A stretch of DNA of 64,000 nt from assembly GCA_963840075.1 (NCBI GenBank), contig CAWIXS010000044.1, forward strand, positions 14,680-78,679, given 5' to 3'. The position numbers and the translations under genes were made by a program. The stretch is from AWTP1-13 sp963840075. Its GTDB lineage: Bacteria; Pseudomonadota; Alphaproteobacteria; Rhizobiales; Hyphomicrobiaceae. A model generated the notes under the pieces. The model did not search any database. It was not told the DNA's origin and worked only from the letters and a program-made list of their open reading frames with translations. The first letter of the stretch is position 1, and each line of letters opens with the position of its first letter. Shown piece by piece: positions 6,940 through 15,539 of the stretch.

Positions 6940-8061
6940 TCACAGCTCCCTGGCCTGGGGCAGCACGCGGTCGCGGAACAGCTCCATGCCGCGGCGCACG
7001 ACGGCGTCGGGAATGTTGCCGATCTTCATGTTGATGTTGAAGTGGCCGTTGCCGAGCACGTCGCGGATGCGGCGCATCTGTTTCGCCACGCTCTCCGGGC
7101 TGCCGCACAGCACCGATCCCGCCTCGATCATCTCGTCGATGGAGCGCTCCTTCAGCGTCACCAGCCGGCTCACGAAGCGCTCGCCGTGCTCCTTCTCGAA
7201 GAAGCGCGACTTCTGGATCACCAGCCGCTGCGCGTCGCGGATCGAGTGCATCAGCACGCGGTGGAAATAGCGCAGGCCCTCGGCGAGGTGCGCGCGCGCA
7301 TCCGAGTCGGTCTCGGCGATGCAGGTGTTGTAGCCGAGCAGGATGTGCGCGGGCGTCGGCTCCAGCCCGTGGGCGCGCGCCGCCGCGCGGTAGACGTCGA
7401 TGCACTTGCGCGCGATCTCGAGGTCCGCGATCAGCGTCATGCCCATCATGGCGCGGTGCCGGCCGGCGAACTCGGCCAATTCCTCGTTGCTGGCCGACAT
7501 GAGGATGGGCGGATGCGGCCGCTGCAGCGGCTTCGGCCAGATCGAGACGGAGGGGAACTGGTAGAACTCGCCCTCCCAGCCGAACGGCTCGGGCTCGGTC
7601 CACGCCTTGACGATCAGCGCCGCGGCCTCGCGCAGACGCCCGCGCGACTCGTCGGGGTCGATGTTGTAGGCGATGTACTCGTGCGGCACGCCGCGGATCA
7701 TGCCGGCGATGAGGCGCCCGCCGCTCATCACGTCGAGCATGGCGTACTCCTCGGCGACCCGGATCGGGTTCAGCAGCGGGACGAGGTTGCCCAGCATGGC
7801 GAGGCGGATGGTCTTGGTGCGCTGCGCCAGCACCGCGCCGATCAGGTTGCAGTTGGCCATCAGGCCGTAAGGAGAGAAGTGGTGCTCGTTGCAGCCGACC
7901 CAGTCGAAGCCGCACTGCTCGGCGTAGACCATGGTGTCGATGTAGGCGTCGTAGAGCTGCTTGCCGCGCTCGGGGTCGAAGGCGCTGTTGCTCACCGGCC
8001 ATTGCGGCGGCGCCTCCTTCAGCTCGGTCCAGGGCATCAGGTGGAAGAAGGAGAATTTCAT
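6940..8061 (-). CDS. LLM-class flavin-dependent oxidoreductase
   Basis: This 373-residue protein belongs to the luciferase-like monooxygenase superfamily (TIM barrel using reduced FMN or F420). Family marks include the N-terminal MKFSFFHLMPW, the active-site strand NEHHFSPYG, LGNLVPLLNPIRVAEE and SGGRLIAGMIRG. The gene start (ATGA at 8061) overlaps the stop of the SDR gene upstream, and the hydrolase follows 32 bases downstream. Three coupled minus-strand genes (SDR, monooxygenase, hydrolase) fit a small degradation pathway in which a substrate is oxidised and then hydrolysed. The substrate cannot be inferred. Confidence 0.88.
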   Translation of the reverse strand: MKFSFFHLMPWTELKEAPPQWPVSNSAFDPERGKQLYDAYIDTMVYAEQCGFDWVGCNEHHFSPYGLMANCNLIGAVLAQRTKTIRLAMLGNLVPLLNPIRVAEEYAMLDVMSGGRLIAGMIRGVPHEYIAYNIDPDESRGRLREAAALIVKAWTEPEPFGWEGEFYQFPSVSIWPKPLQRPHPPILMSASNEELAEFAGRHRAMMGMTLIADLEIARKCIDVYRAAARAHGLEPTPAHILLGYNTCIAETDSDARAHLAEGLRYFHRVLMHSIRDAQRLVIQKSRFFEKEHGERFVSRLVTLKERSIDEMIEAGSVLCGSPESVAKQMRRIRDVLGNGHFNINMKIGNIPDAVVRRGMELFRDRVLPQAREL

Positions 8062-8903
8062 TCCGGCCTCTCGTCCTGCCAGCGCTCGCATGCGCCGAAC
8101 GCGTCGATGATCCGCTGGTGCCGGGCGAGCAGCCAGTCGCGCGTCTGCATGTGCGTGAAGACGTAAAGCTCGCGGTCGCGGATGGCGCGCACGAGGCGCT
8201 CGCCCACCGCGTCGGGCTCGAGCCCGGTCTCCAGCTCCTTCTGGAACGGGTTGTTGCCGGGCTCCTGGTAGGGCCCGCCGAAGCGGTCCGGCCGGTTCTC
8301 CCCGGACACGTAGATGCGCGTCTTGACGGCCGCCGGAGCCAGAACCGACACGCCGACCGGGCTCCCGGCGAGGTCCCAGGCGAGCGACTCCGACAGCGCC
8401 ACGACCGCGTACTTCGTCGCCGCATAGGCGCCGCTGCGGCGCACGCCGTTCACCTGGAATCCGGCAATCGATGCCGTATTGACGATGTGGCCCTCCTCCC
8501 CGTGCGCGCGGATCAGAGGGACAAACGCCTCGATCCCGTGAATGACGCCGTAGAGATTGACGCCGATCAGCCAATCCCACTCCTGCGGGCCGAGATCGGC
8601 GATGGACTTGCCGTGGATGGTGACGCCCGCGTTGTTGCAGGCGACGTGCAGCGCCCCGAAGGCATTGACGGCCTGATGCGCCGCGTTGCGCACCGAGGCG
8701 CGGTCCGAAACGTCGGTTGCCACCGCGATCGCCGGGCCCTTGTCGAGGCCGCGCACCTCGGCCAGCGCCGCGTCGAGACGGTTCCCGCGGATGTCGCACA
8801 GGACAACCGACATGCCGTGGCGGGCGAAGGTCCGCGCCAGCCCAAGTCCGATGCCCGAGCCGGCCCCGGTGACGATGGCCGTCCTCCCCTCCAGTCGGCG
8901 CAC
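8058..8903 (-). CDS. SDR-family NAD(P)-dependent oxidoreductase
   Basis: A classical short-chain dehydrogenase of 281 residues. It has the cofactor motif TGAGSGIG near residue 12, NNAGV near 88, and catalytic Ser-Tyr-Lys in NTASIAG and SGAYAATK near 142-161. The reading frame is open much further upstream, but the GTG at 8903 is preceded by GGGGAGG at ideal spacing and gives the family's normal N-terminus. The longer frame would add non-coding-like sequence. It is the first gene of a three-gene operon with the flavin oxidoreductase (overlap ATGA) and the hydrolase. Confidence 0.9.
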   Translation of the reverse strand: MRRLEGRTAIVTGAGSGIGLGLARTFARHGMSVVLCDIRGNRLDAALAEVRGLDKGPAIAVATDVSDRASVRNAAHQAVNAFGALHVACNNAGVTIHGKSIADLGPQEWDWLIGVNLYGVIHGIEAFVPLIRAHGEEGHIVNTASIAGFQVNGVRRSGAYAATKYAVVALSESLAWDLAGSPVGVSVLAPAAVKTRIYVSGENRPDRFGGPYQEPGNNPFQKELETGLEPDAVGERLVRAIRDRELYVFTHMQTRDWLLARHQRIIDAFGACERWQDERPE

Positions 8904-9228
8904 GGATTTCCTCCCCGGGCTGGCCACCCCTCGCACTTTCTTGTCCCTCCCGCCGGGTGTCAATGGCAGTGGCGGGCTCAGACCCTTCGCCGCCGGCGGC
9001 GACTTTCTGCACCAGCGCATCGGCGAGTGGTCTGACCCCGTTTCGTGGCGAGGAGTGTGACCCCGTCTCGCGCCGGCAGCATGCCATGAAGCTGCTCCCA
9101 GTCGGCGGCAGGCGCACAGCAGGCATGGACGCTCGGCAATTCGTCGATTACCGTCGCAGCATGGGTCGGCAGCGATGCCGCAATTCCTGCGCCCGAGAGC
9201 AGGAGACCCGCCCAGGGGAGGATATTGC
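8904..9228. other. Intergenic region between divergent operons
   Basis: These 325 bases separate the SDR operon (minus) from the tct operon (plus) and should hold both promoters. I see no gene, repeat or clear operator. A near-duplicate pair, TCTGACCCCGTTTCG and TGTGACCCCGTCTCG, at about 9031-9071 is the only visible structure and could be a regulator site. Confidence 0.4.
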
Positions 9229-9684
9229 GTGTTCCGGATCAAGAGCCCGCAGGATTTCGGCGCGGCCGTCGTCTTCATGGCGATCGGCCTCGCCGGCGCC
9301 TACTTCGGGAGCGAGCTCAGGTTCGGCGGCGCGGGCAACATGGGGCCCGGCTTTTTTCCCGTCATCCTGAGCTGGATCATTGTCGCCATCGGCGTCATCG
9401 TCGGCGTCAAGGCGGTAACCATCGAGGGGCCGGGCATCGAGCCGGTCCAGCTGCGCCCGATCGCCATCATCATCTCGGCGATCCTGATCTTCGGCTACCT
9501 GATCGACAAGGTCGGCCTGGCGATCACCGCGGCGCTGCTGACCGTCCTCGCCGCCTTTGCCCGCAGCTGGCGCGAGGTGAGCCTCCTGGAGACGATCCTG
9601 CTCGCCGCCGGCCTCGCCCTCTTCAGCGTCGCCCTGTTCGTCTACGCGCTGACGCAGCCGTTTCCCGCCTGGTGGGGTCGGTAG
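9229..9684 (+). CDS. tctB: Tripartite tricarboxylate transporter small membrane subunit TctB
   Basis: The 151-residue protein has four predicted membrane helices (around residues 10-28, 42-60, 78-110 and 122-143) and the family pattern GxxxFGSELRFGGAGNMGPGFFP. It is the small membrane partner of TctA in a solute importer driven by ion gradient and fed by a periplasmic Bug-type protein. The GTG at 9229 has GGGGAGG upstream. The TAG is followed directly by the tctA ATG. The order tctB-tctA-tctC-tctC differs from the common tctC-B-A. Confidence 0.88.
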   Translation: MFRIKSPQDFGAAVVFMAIGLAGAYFGSELRFGGAGNMGPGFFPVILSWIIVAIGVIVGVKAVTIEGPGIEPVQLRPIAIIISAILIFGYLIDKVGLAITAALLTVLAAFARSWREVSLLETILLAAGLALFSVALFVYALTQPFPAWWGR

Positions 9685-11197
9685 ATGGAGTTCGACCTCT
9701 TCCAGAACCTGGCGACGGGCTTCAGCGCTGCGGCGACGCTCAAGAACCTCGGCTTCGCCTTCCTCGGCTGCCTGCTCGGCACCCTGATCGGCGTGCTTCC
9801 CGGCATTGGGCCGATCCCCACCATCGCCATGCTGCTGCCGATCACCTTCGGCCTCGACCCGCTGTCCTCGCTGGTGATGCTGGCCGGCATCTTCTACGGC
9901 GCGCAATACGGCGGCTCGACCACGTCGATCCTGGTCAACATCCCCGGTGAGGCGGCCTCCATCGTCACCTGCATCGACGGCCACGAGATGGCCAAGCAGG
10001 GCCGTGCGGGGGCGGCGCTGGGGGTTGCGGCGCTCGGCTCGTTCTTTGCCGGCACGGTCGGCACCGTGTTCATCGCCGGCTTCGGCCCGCCGCTCGCGGC
10101 CCTCGCCCAGCAGTTCAACTCGCCCGATTATTTCTCGCTGATGGTGCTCGGCCTCGTCACCGCGGTGATCCTGGCGCACGGCTCGCTCCTCAAGGCGGTC
10201 GGCATGGTCCTCGTCGGCCTCCTGCTCGGGCTGGTCGGGACCGACGTGAACAGCGGGCTCACGCGCTACACGTTCGGCATTGCCGCGATATGGGACAAGA
10301 TCGACTTCGTCCCGCTCGTGATCGGCATGTTCGGCATCGTCGAGATCATCCGCAATCTGGAGCTGACCACACTGCCCCGCCCGCACGTCATGGCGCGGAT
10401 GCGCGAGCTCTGGCCGAGCGGGGCAGGACTTCCGCGATTCCTGGCAGGCGGTCTTGCGCGGCACCGGATTGGGCTCCCTCCTCGGCATCCTGCCGGGCGG
10501 CGGCGCGGTGCTCGCCTCGTTCGCCAGCTACACGCTGGAGAAGAAGGTCGCACGCGATCCGAGCCGGTTCGGAAAGGGCGCCATCGAGGGCGTGGCGGGG
10601 CCCGAATCCGCCAACAATGCCGCCGCCCAGACCTCCTTCATCCCGCTGCTCACCCTCGGCCTGCCCTCCAACGCCATCATGGCCCTGATGATGGGCGCGA
10701 TGATCATCCAGGGCATCCAGCCGGGCGCGGCGGTGATGACCGCCCGCCCCGAGCTGTTCTGGGGCATGGTCGCCAGCATGTGGATCGGCAACCTGATGCT
10801 CCTGGTGATCAACCTGCCGCTGATCGGCGTATGGGTGCGCCTGCTGTCGGTGCCCTACCGCTTGCTTTATCCGGCGATCCTGCTGTTCTGTGTGATCGGC
10901 ATCTACAGCACCAACACGAGCTCTGCCGAGCTGGCGCTCTGCGCCTTCTTCGCGGTGTTCGGCTACATCCTCCTGCGGTTCGGATGCGAGCCTGCGCCGC
11001 TGGTGCTGGGGTTCATCCTGGGCCCGCTCATGGAGGAGAACCTGCGCCGCTCGCTGGTGATCTCCCGCGGCGATCCGACGGTCTTCATCGAGCGGCCGAT
11101 CTCGGCGACCCTGCTGGCGACGACCGTCGTGGTCGTGCTCGCCCTCATCGTGCTGCCGCAGTTCCGCCGTACACGCCGGGAGGCTTTTCAGGAATGA
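9685..11197 (+). CDS. tctA: Tripartite tricarboxylate transporter large subunit TctA (one frameshift)
   Basis: TctA is the large channel subunit with about 10-12 helices. The first 245 residues show the signature LPGIGPIPTIAMLLPITFGL and YGAQYGGSTTSIL with VNIPGEAAS. The reading frame then breaks in the G run 10420-10423. Taking out one G gives PSGQDFRDSWQAVLRGTGLG and joins the second half, which carries the inverted-repeat signature LLGILPGGGAVLASFASYTLEKK and GPESANNAAAQ. The span is 504 codons plus one base, as expected for one inserted base. The substrate is not predictable; Tct systems import citrate, aromatics and other carboxylates. Confidence 0.85.
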
Positions 11198-11213
11198 GGG
11201 CGCTTTCCCACCC

Positions 11214-11294
11214 GTCATCCCGGAAGCCGATTCGCCGAGGTCCCGGATCGGAGCGCTGCTCGCGTTCCGCGCGCATCGCTCCGTCCGGGATGAC
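11214..11294. repeat. Dispersed intergenic repeat, type B, copy 1
   Basis: It starts GTCATCCCGGAAGCCGA and ends CGTCCGGGATGAC, so the two ends are inverted copies. Between them is a 'ggtcccggatcggagcgctgctcgc' core. The same unit recurs at 13521 and 21214. It lies between tctA and tctC. Confidence 0.8.
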
Positions 11295-11343
11295 CGGTAG
11301 GGTGGGTGGGAAGCAACAAGATGGATGAAGGAGGAGGAAGACC

Positions 11344-12327
11344 ATGAAACCGAGATCGCGGTGGTGGCTGTGCCCGGGCGGGCTGGCTCTGGCTCTGGCC
11401 GCCGGACTTGCGGCGACGGCGGCGAGCGCGCAGCAGTATCCGAGCCAGGACATCCGCGTCATCTGCGCCTTTCCCGCCGGCAGCGGCGCCGATGTGCTGG
11501 TGCGCTATTTCGCCGAGAAGCTGCGGCCGATCGTCAAGCGCACGGTGATCGTGGAGAACAAGGTCGGGGCGCAGGGCAACATCGCCACCGAGTACGTCGC
11601 CAAGTCGAAGCCCGACGGCCACACCATCTTCGTCCACGCCGGTACCGCGGTGGCGGCGAACCAGAGCCTGTTCCGGAAGCCGCCGGTCGACGTGGCGAAG
11701 GCCCTGCGCATCGTCGCCACCATCAACCGGCAGCCCTTCATGCTCGTCGTCGATGCCAAAAGCCCGCACAAGACGGTCGCCGAGCTGACGGCCGCCATGA
11801 AGCTGAAGGGCGACAAGGTCACCTACGGGACCGCCGCTCCCAACGGGCGCATCCTGGGCGAGCTGTACAAGACCAAGGCCGGCTTCAAGGCGGTCGAGGT
11901 GCTGTACAAGTCGGGCAGCGAGTCGCTCAACGAGCTGGCGAGCGGCCGGCTCGACTTCGCCGCGCTCGATCCGGTGCTGTCGCTGGCGCAGCATCGCGCG
12001 GGCCGCCTGCGCATCCTGGCCGTGAGCACCGGCAAGCGCCTCGAGGCGAGCCCCGAGCTGCCGACCATGACCGAGGTCGGCGTGCCCATGGACCTCACGG
12101 GCTGGTGGGCGGCTATCGTGCCCACCGGCACACCGAAGCCCGTAGCCGACACGATCCACAAGTGGTTCGTCGACATCGTCTCCACCGACGAGACCAAGGC
12201 GTTCCTCAACAAGTTCGGCGGCGACCCGTTCATCAACACGCCCGAGAAGGCGCAGGAGATGTTCGAGACCGCCATCAAGGAATGGGGCGAGTACGTGCGC
12301 ATGGCCAAGATCGAGCCGATGGGCTGA
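11344..12327 (+). CDS. Bug/TctC-family periplasmic solute-binding protein (copy 1)
   Basis: The 327-residue protein has a Sec signal peptide (residues 1-31, ending AASAQ). It then has the Bug-family start YPSQDIRVICAFPAGSGADV, VENKVGAQGNIAT and PDGHTIF. Bug proteins bind a carboxylate in the periplasm and deliver it to TctAB. The start has AGGAGG upstream. It is separated from tctA by a type B repeat and from a second binding-protein gene by a type A repeat. The two proteins are paralogues with the same layout and length, so they arose by tandem duplication. Confidence 0.92.
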   Translation: MKPRSRWWLCPGGLALALAAGLAATAASAQQYPSQDIRVICAFPAGSGADVLVRYFAEKLRPIVKRTVIVENKVGAQGNIATEYVAKSKPDGHTIFVHAGTAVAANQSLFRKPPVDVAKALRIVATINRQPFMLVVDAKSPHKTVAELTAAMKLKGDKVTYGTAAPNGRILGELYKTKAGFKAVEVLYKSGSESLNELASGRLDFAALDPVLSLAQHRAGRLRILAVSTGKRLEASPELPTMTEVGVPMDLTGWWAAIVPTGTPKPVADTIHKWFVDIVSTDETKAFLNKFGGDPFINTPEKAQEMFETAIKEWGEYVRMAKIEPMG

Positions 12328-12333
12328 CGCAGT

Positions 12334-12444
12334 GTCGTCCCGGTGCTTGTCACCGGGACCCATCTTACGGCTTGCGCCGGGACGCGCGGTTGGCTGGATG
12401 CCGGGACACCGGCCTTCGCCGGTGCAGGCAAGTCCCGGCATGAC
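12334..12444. repeat. Dispersed intergenic repeat, type A, copy 2
   Basis: It starts GTCGTCCCGGTGCTTGTCACCGGG and ends GCAAGTCCCGGCATGAC. The middle holds GGCTGGATGCCGGGACACCGGCC. It matches the layout at 954, 49270 and 59000 and is particularly close to the 59000 copy (both contain a 'ccggccttcgccggtgcaggcaag' or mirror segment). It separates the two tctC-like genes. Confidence 0.8.
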
Positions 12445-12489
12445 AGCAAAACCCTGAATCGGGGTCAAGAAGCTCGCAAGGGAGGACAC

Positions 12490-13479
12490 ATGGAAATCAC
12501 CAGAACGAGGCTGGGGCTTGCAGGTGCGCTGGCGCTGACCGGCGTCTTGGCCGGCGTCTTGGGCGGCGTGACCAGCGCGCGTGCCCAGGAGTATCCGAGC
12601 CAGGACATCCGCCTGATCTGCGGGTTCCCGGCCGGCAGCGGCGCCGACATCTTCGTGCGCTATTTCGCCGACAAGCTGCGGCCGCTGGCCGGGCGCAACG
12701 TCATCGTCGAGAACAAGGTCGGCGCGGCGAGCAACATCGCGACCGAGTTCGTCGCCAAGTCGAAGCCGGACGGCCACGTCCTCTATCCGTTCGCGGCTAC
12801 CACGGTCGCGGCGAGCATGCACCTCTTCAAGAAGCCGCCGGTCGATGTCGGCAAGGCGCTGCGTGTGGCGGGGACGACCAGCAATCTCGCCTTCGTGCTC
12901 GTGGTGGACGCCAAGAGCCCCCACAAGACCATTGCCGAGCTGACGGCGGCCGTGAAGAAGAAGGGCAAGAGCGCCAACTACGCGGTGGCCGCCAACCCGG
13001 GCCGCATCATGGGGGCGATCTACAAGGACAAGGCGGGTCTCGAGGCCACCGAGGTGCTCTACCGCTCGGCGCCGGACTCGCTCAACGAGTTGCTGACCGG
13101 CAGGCTCGACTACGGCCTGCACGATGCGGTGTTCGCGATGGCGCAGCAGCGCCAGGGGCGGCTGCGCATCCTCGCGGTGAGCAGCGCGAAGCGGCTGGAC
13201 GCCGCGCCGGATATTCCGACCATGACGGAGTCGGGCGTCCCCATGCAGCTCGATCTGTGGTGGGGCGTGCTGGTGCCGGCCGCCACGCCCGACCCCGTCG
13301 TCGCCAAGATCAACCAGTGGTTCAGCCAGATCGTCAGCACGCCGGAGACCAAGAAGTTCCTCAACGATGCCGGCGCCGACCCGATGATCCGGTCGCCGGA
13401 GGAGGCACAGAGGATGTTCCAGGCTGCGATCACGGAATGGGGCGAGTACGTGCGCATCGCCAAGATCCCGCCGCAGTAG
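12490..13479 (+). CDS. Bug/TctC-family periplasmic solute-binding protein (copy 2)
   Basis: A 329-residue paralogue of the preceding binding protein. It has a signal peptide (residues 1-32, TSARAQ), YPSQDIRLICGFPAGSGAD, VENKVGAASNIATE and the same C-terminal ITEWGEYVRIAKI. The ATG at 12490 follows GGGAGG; the in-frame sequence before it is a type A repeat. Differences are concentrated in the ligand-cleft region (residues 95-125 and 170-210), so the two copies may bind different ligands for a single TctAB channel. A hairpin follows the stop. Confidence 0.92.
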   Translation: MEITRTRLGLAGALALTGVLAGVLGGVTSARAQEYPSQDIRLICGFPAGSGADIFVRYFADKLRPLAGRNVIVENKVGAASNIATEFVAKSKPDGHVLYPFAATTVAASMHLFKKPPVDVGKALRVAGTTSNLAFVLVVDAKSPHKTIAELTAAVKKKGKSANYAVAANPGRIMGAIYKDKAGLEATEVLYRSAPDSLNELLTGRLDYGLHDAVFAMAQQRQGRLRILAVSSAKRLDAAPDIPTMTESGVPMQLDLWWGVLVPAATPDPVVAKINQWFSQIVSTPETKKFLNDAGADPMIRSPEEAQRMFQAAITEWGEYVRIAKIPPQ

Positions 13480-13484
13480 GGGGC

Positions 13485-13505
13485 GTCAGACCCTCCGGGT
13501 CTGAC
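13485..13505 (+). terminator. Hairpin after the tct operon (possible terminator)
   Basis: GTCAGACCC (13485-13493) pairs perfectly with GGGTCTGAC (13497-13505) across a 3-base loop, five bases after the tctC2 stop. No T-run follows, so Rho-independent termination is uncertain. Confidence 0.5.
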
Positions 13506-13520
13506 ACCATTGCTCCACCC

Positions 13521-13644
13521 GTCATCCCGGAAGCCGAGCCGCAGGCGAGGCTATCCGGGGCCTCGGGCGACGAGTTCGGACCTCACGAGGTCCCGGATCA
13601 GGGCGCTGCTCGCCTTCGGCTCGCATCGCTTCGTCCGGGATGAC
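13521..13644. repeat. Dispersed intergenic repeat, type B, copy 2
   Basis: It starts GTCATCCCGGAAGCCGAG and ends TTCGTCCGGGATGAC. The core 'cgaggtcccggatcagggcgctgctcgccttcggctcgcatcgc' closely matches the copies at 11214 and 21214. It lies between the tct operon and the DMT transporter genes. Confidence 0.82.
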
Positions 13645-13715
13645 GAGGTGGGGGCAGCCATGCGGCTGGCGGGGTTGCCGGGCGGGGGGCGCGGCTGTAA
13701 GGCACGGCGCAAGCC

Positions 13716-14615
13716 ATGAGCCTAGCCATCCCCCTCCCCATCCGCTCCGACAATGTGCGCGGCATCCTCGCCATGCTGGCCGCCATGGGATCGCTCATCG
13801 TCAACGACTGCTTCATCAAGGTGGCAGCCGGCGAGCTGCCCACGGGCGAGGTCATCTTCCTGCGCGGCCTTTTTACCACGCTGCTCGGCGCCGGCCTGAT
13901 GGCGGCGACCAGCGGGCTCGGCACCCTGCGTCTCGCCACCGGGCCGCGCATGGCGTTGCGCGCCGGCGCCGATGTCGTCGCCACCATCCTCTATCTGATG
14001 GCGCTCACGCGCATGCCGATCGCAGATGCCACGGCGCTCCTGCAGTTCACCCCGCTCGCCATCACCGCCGGGGCCGCGCTGTTCCTCGGCGCACGCGTCG
14101 GCTGGCGACGCTGGCTCGCCACCGTGGTCGGGCTCGTCGGCGTGCTCGTCATCGTGCGGCCGGGCGGAGAGGGGTTCAACCCCTATTCCTCGCTGGCGCT
14201 GGCGGCCATCGCGTTCGTCGCCGCGCGCGACCTCATCACGCGGCGGCTGGGCTCCGAGGTGCCCACCATCGTCATCGCCACGGCCTCCGCGGGGGCGGTG
14301 ACCGCGGCGAGCCTGCTCCTGGCGCTGTGGGAGACCTGGACCTGGCCCTCGCCGCTCGCCTTCGTGATGCTCCTCTGCGCCGGGCTCGGCCTGCTCGGCG
14401 GCAACTACTGGATCGTGGTGGCCATGCGCTACGGCGACATCGCCACCGTCGCGCCGTTCCGCTATTCCGTGATCCTGTGGGCGGTGGCCGCAGGTTTCGT
14501 CGTTTGGGGCGAGCTGCCCGACCTCGCCACCTGGATCGGCATCGCCATTGTCACCGGCGCCGGCCTCTATACCCTGGTGCGCGAGCATCGGCTGGCGAAG
14601 GCTCCGCGCCCGTGA
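13716..14615 (+). CDS. EamA/DMT-family transporter
   Basis: The 299-residue protein has ten predicted membrane helices in two EamA repeats. Each repeat ends in a typical motif (first repeat: LQFTPLAITAGAALFLGARVGWRR; second: PFRYSVILWAVAAGFVVWGELPD), here shown only as landmarks. Such drug/metabolite exporters move small metabolites across the inner membrane; the substrate is unknown. The stop overlaps the start of a second EamA gene (GTGA), so both are co-translated, possibly as a heterodimer or as duplicated exporters. Confidence 0.88.
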   Translation: MSLAIPLPIRSDNVRGILAMLAAMGSLIVNDCFIKVAAGELPTGEVIFLRGLFTTLLGAGLMAATSGLGTLRLATGPRMALRAGADVVATILYLMALTRMPIADATALLQFTPLAITAGAALFLGARVGWRRWLATVVGLVGVLVIVRPGGEGFNPYSSLALAAIAFVAARDLITRRLGSEVPTIVIATASAGAVTAASLLLALWETWTWPSPLAFVMLLCAGLGLLGGNYWIVVAMRYGDIATVAPFRYSVILWAVAAGFVVWGELPDLATWIGIAIVTGAGLYTLVREHRLAKAPRP

Positions 14616-15517
14616 CCGACAACCTCAAGGGCATCCTGGCGGTTCTGACGGGCTCCACCGCCTTCGTCGTGAGCGACGCGATCGTCAAGCTGGTATCGGC
14701 CGAGCTGCCCGCGGCCGAGATCATCACCGTGCGCGGCATGCTGGCAACGCTGTTCCTCACCGCCGGCGTCTTCGTGTTCGGCGCGGCGCGGCCGCTCTCC
14801 GTCCTGGCCACGCCCATGATGGTGCTGCGGCTGGCGGCTGCGGCGGCGACGACGACCCTGATCGTGATCTCCCTGCGCGACGTGCCGCTCGCCATCGTCA
14901 ACACCGTGCTGCAGGTCACGCCGCTCGCGGTGACCGCGGGCGCGGCGCTGGTCTACCGGGAGCGCGTCGGGCTGTCGCGCTGGGCGGCGGCGCTCACGGG
15001 CTTCCTCGGCGTGCTGCTGATCGTCAAGCCCGGGGTCGGCGACCTCGGCCTCTCCGCCTACATCGTGCTGCTGGCGCTCGCGTGCGCGACGGTGCGCGAC
15101 CTCACCACGCGCGGACTTCCCCGCGACATTCCCTCCATGTTCGTCGCCGCCGCCAGCTCCGCCGCGATCGTCCCCGCAGGGTTCCTCGTCGCCCCCCTCG
15201 AAGGGCCGTGGTTGTTTCCGAGCGCGTGGGCCTGGACCCTGCTCACGGTCTCCGGGTTCCTGTTTTTTGGCGCCAACACGCTCATCATCACGGCGCTGCG
15301 CACCGGCGAGATCGCCGTCGTCGCGCCCCTCCGCTATGTCGCCGCGCCGTTCTCGGTCGTGCTCGGCTACTGGTGGTGGGGCGAGGTGCCCGATGCCCTC
15401 GCCTACGGCGGAATCTGCATCGTGGTCGCCGCCGGCCTCTATACCCTGCACCGCGAGCGGATGAGCCTCGGCGGTGCCAAGCCTGCTGCGGCCCCCGGAC
15501 GAACCGCGGCCGAGTGA
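14612..15517 (+). CDS. EamA/DMT-family transporter
   Basis: A 301-residue ten-helix DMT protein, paralogous to the previous gene: both begin DNxxGILAxL and share LYTL near the end. The GTG at 14612 overlaps the upstream stop codon. Repeat landmarks are VTPLAVTAGAALVYRERVG near residue 112 and RYVAAPFSVVLGYWWWGE near 245. The last 25 residues are Ala/Pro-rich and probably cytoplasmic. The tandem pair points to duplication. The pair ends 22 bases from the convergent third DMT gene. Confidence 0.88.
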   Translation: MTDNLKGILAVLTGSTAFVVSDAIVKLVSAELPAAEIITVRGMLATLFLTAGVFVFGAARPLSVLATPMMVLRLAAAAATTTLIVISLRDVPLAIVNTVLQVTPLAVTAGAALVYRERVGLSRWAAALTGFLGVLLIVKPGVGDLGLSAYIVLLALACATVRDLTTRGLPRDIPSMFVAAASSAAIVPAGFLVAPLEGPWLFPSAWAWTLLTVSGFLFFGANTLIITALRTGEIAVVAPLRYVAAPFSVVLGYWWWGEVPDALAYGGICIVVAAGLYTLHRERMSLGGAKPAAAPGRTAAE

Positions 15518-15539
15518 GGCCCTTTCTTCTGGCCCCCTG

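Noticed and set aside
9148..10488. Long open frame on the minus strand across tctB/tctA
   Set aside because: High-GC shadow of the real genes; the product is His/Glu/Arg-rich with no domain, while the plus strand encodes clear TctA/TctB motifs.
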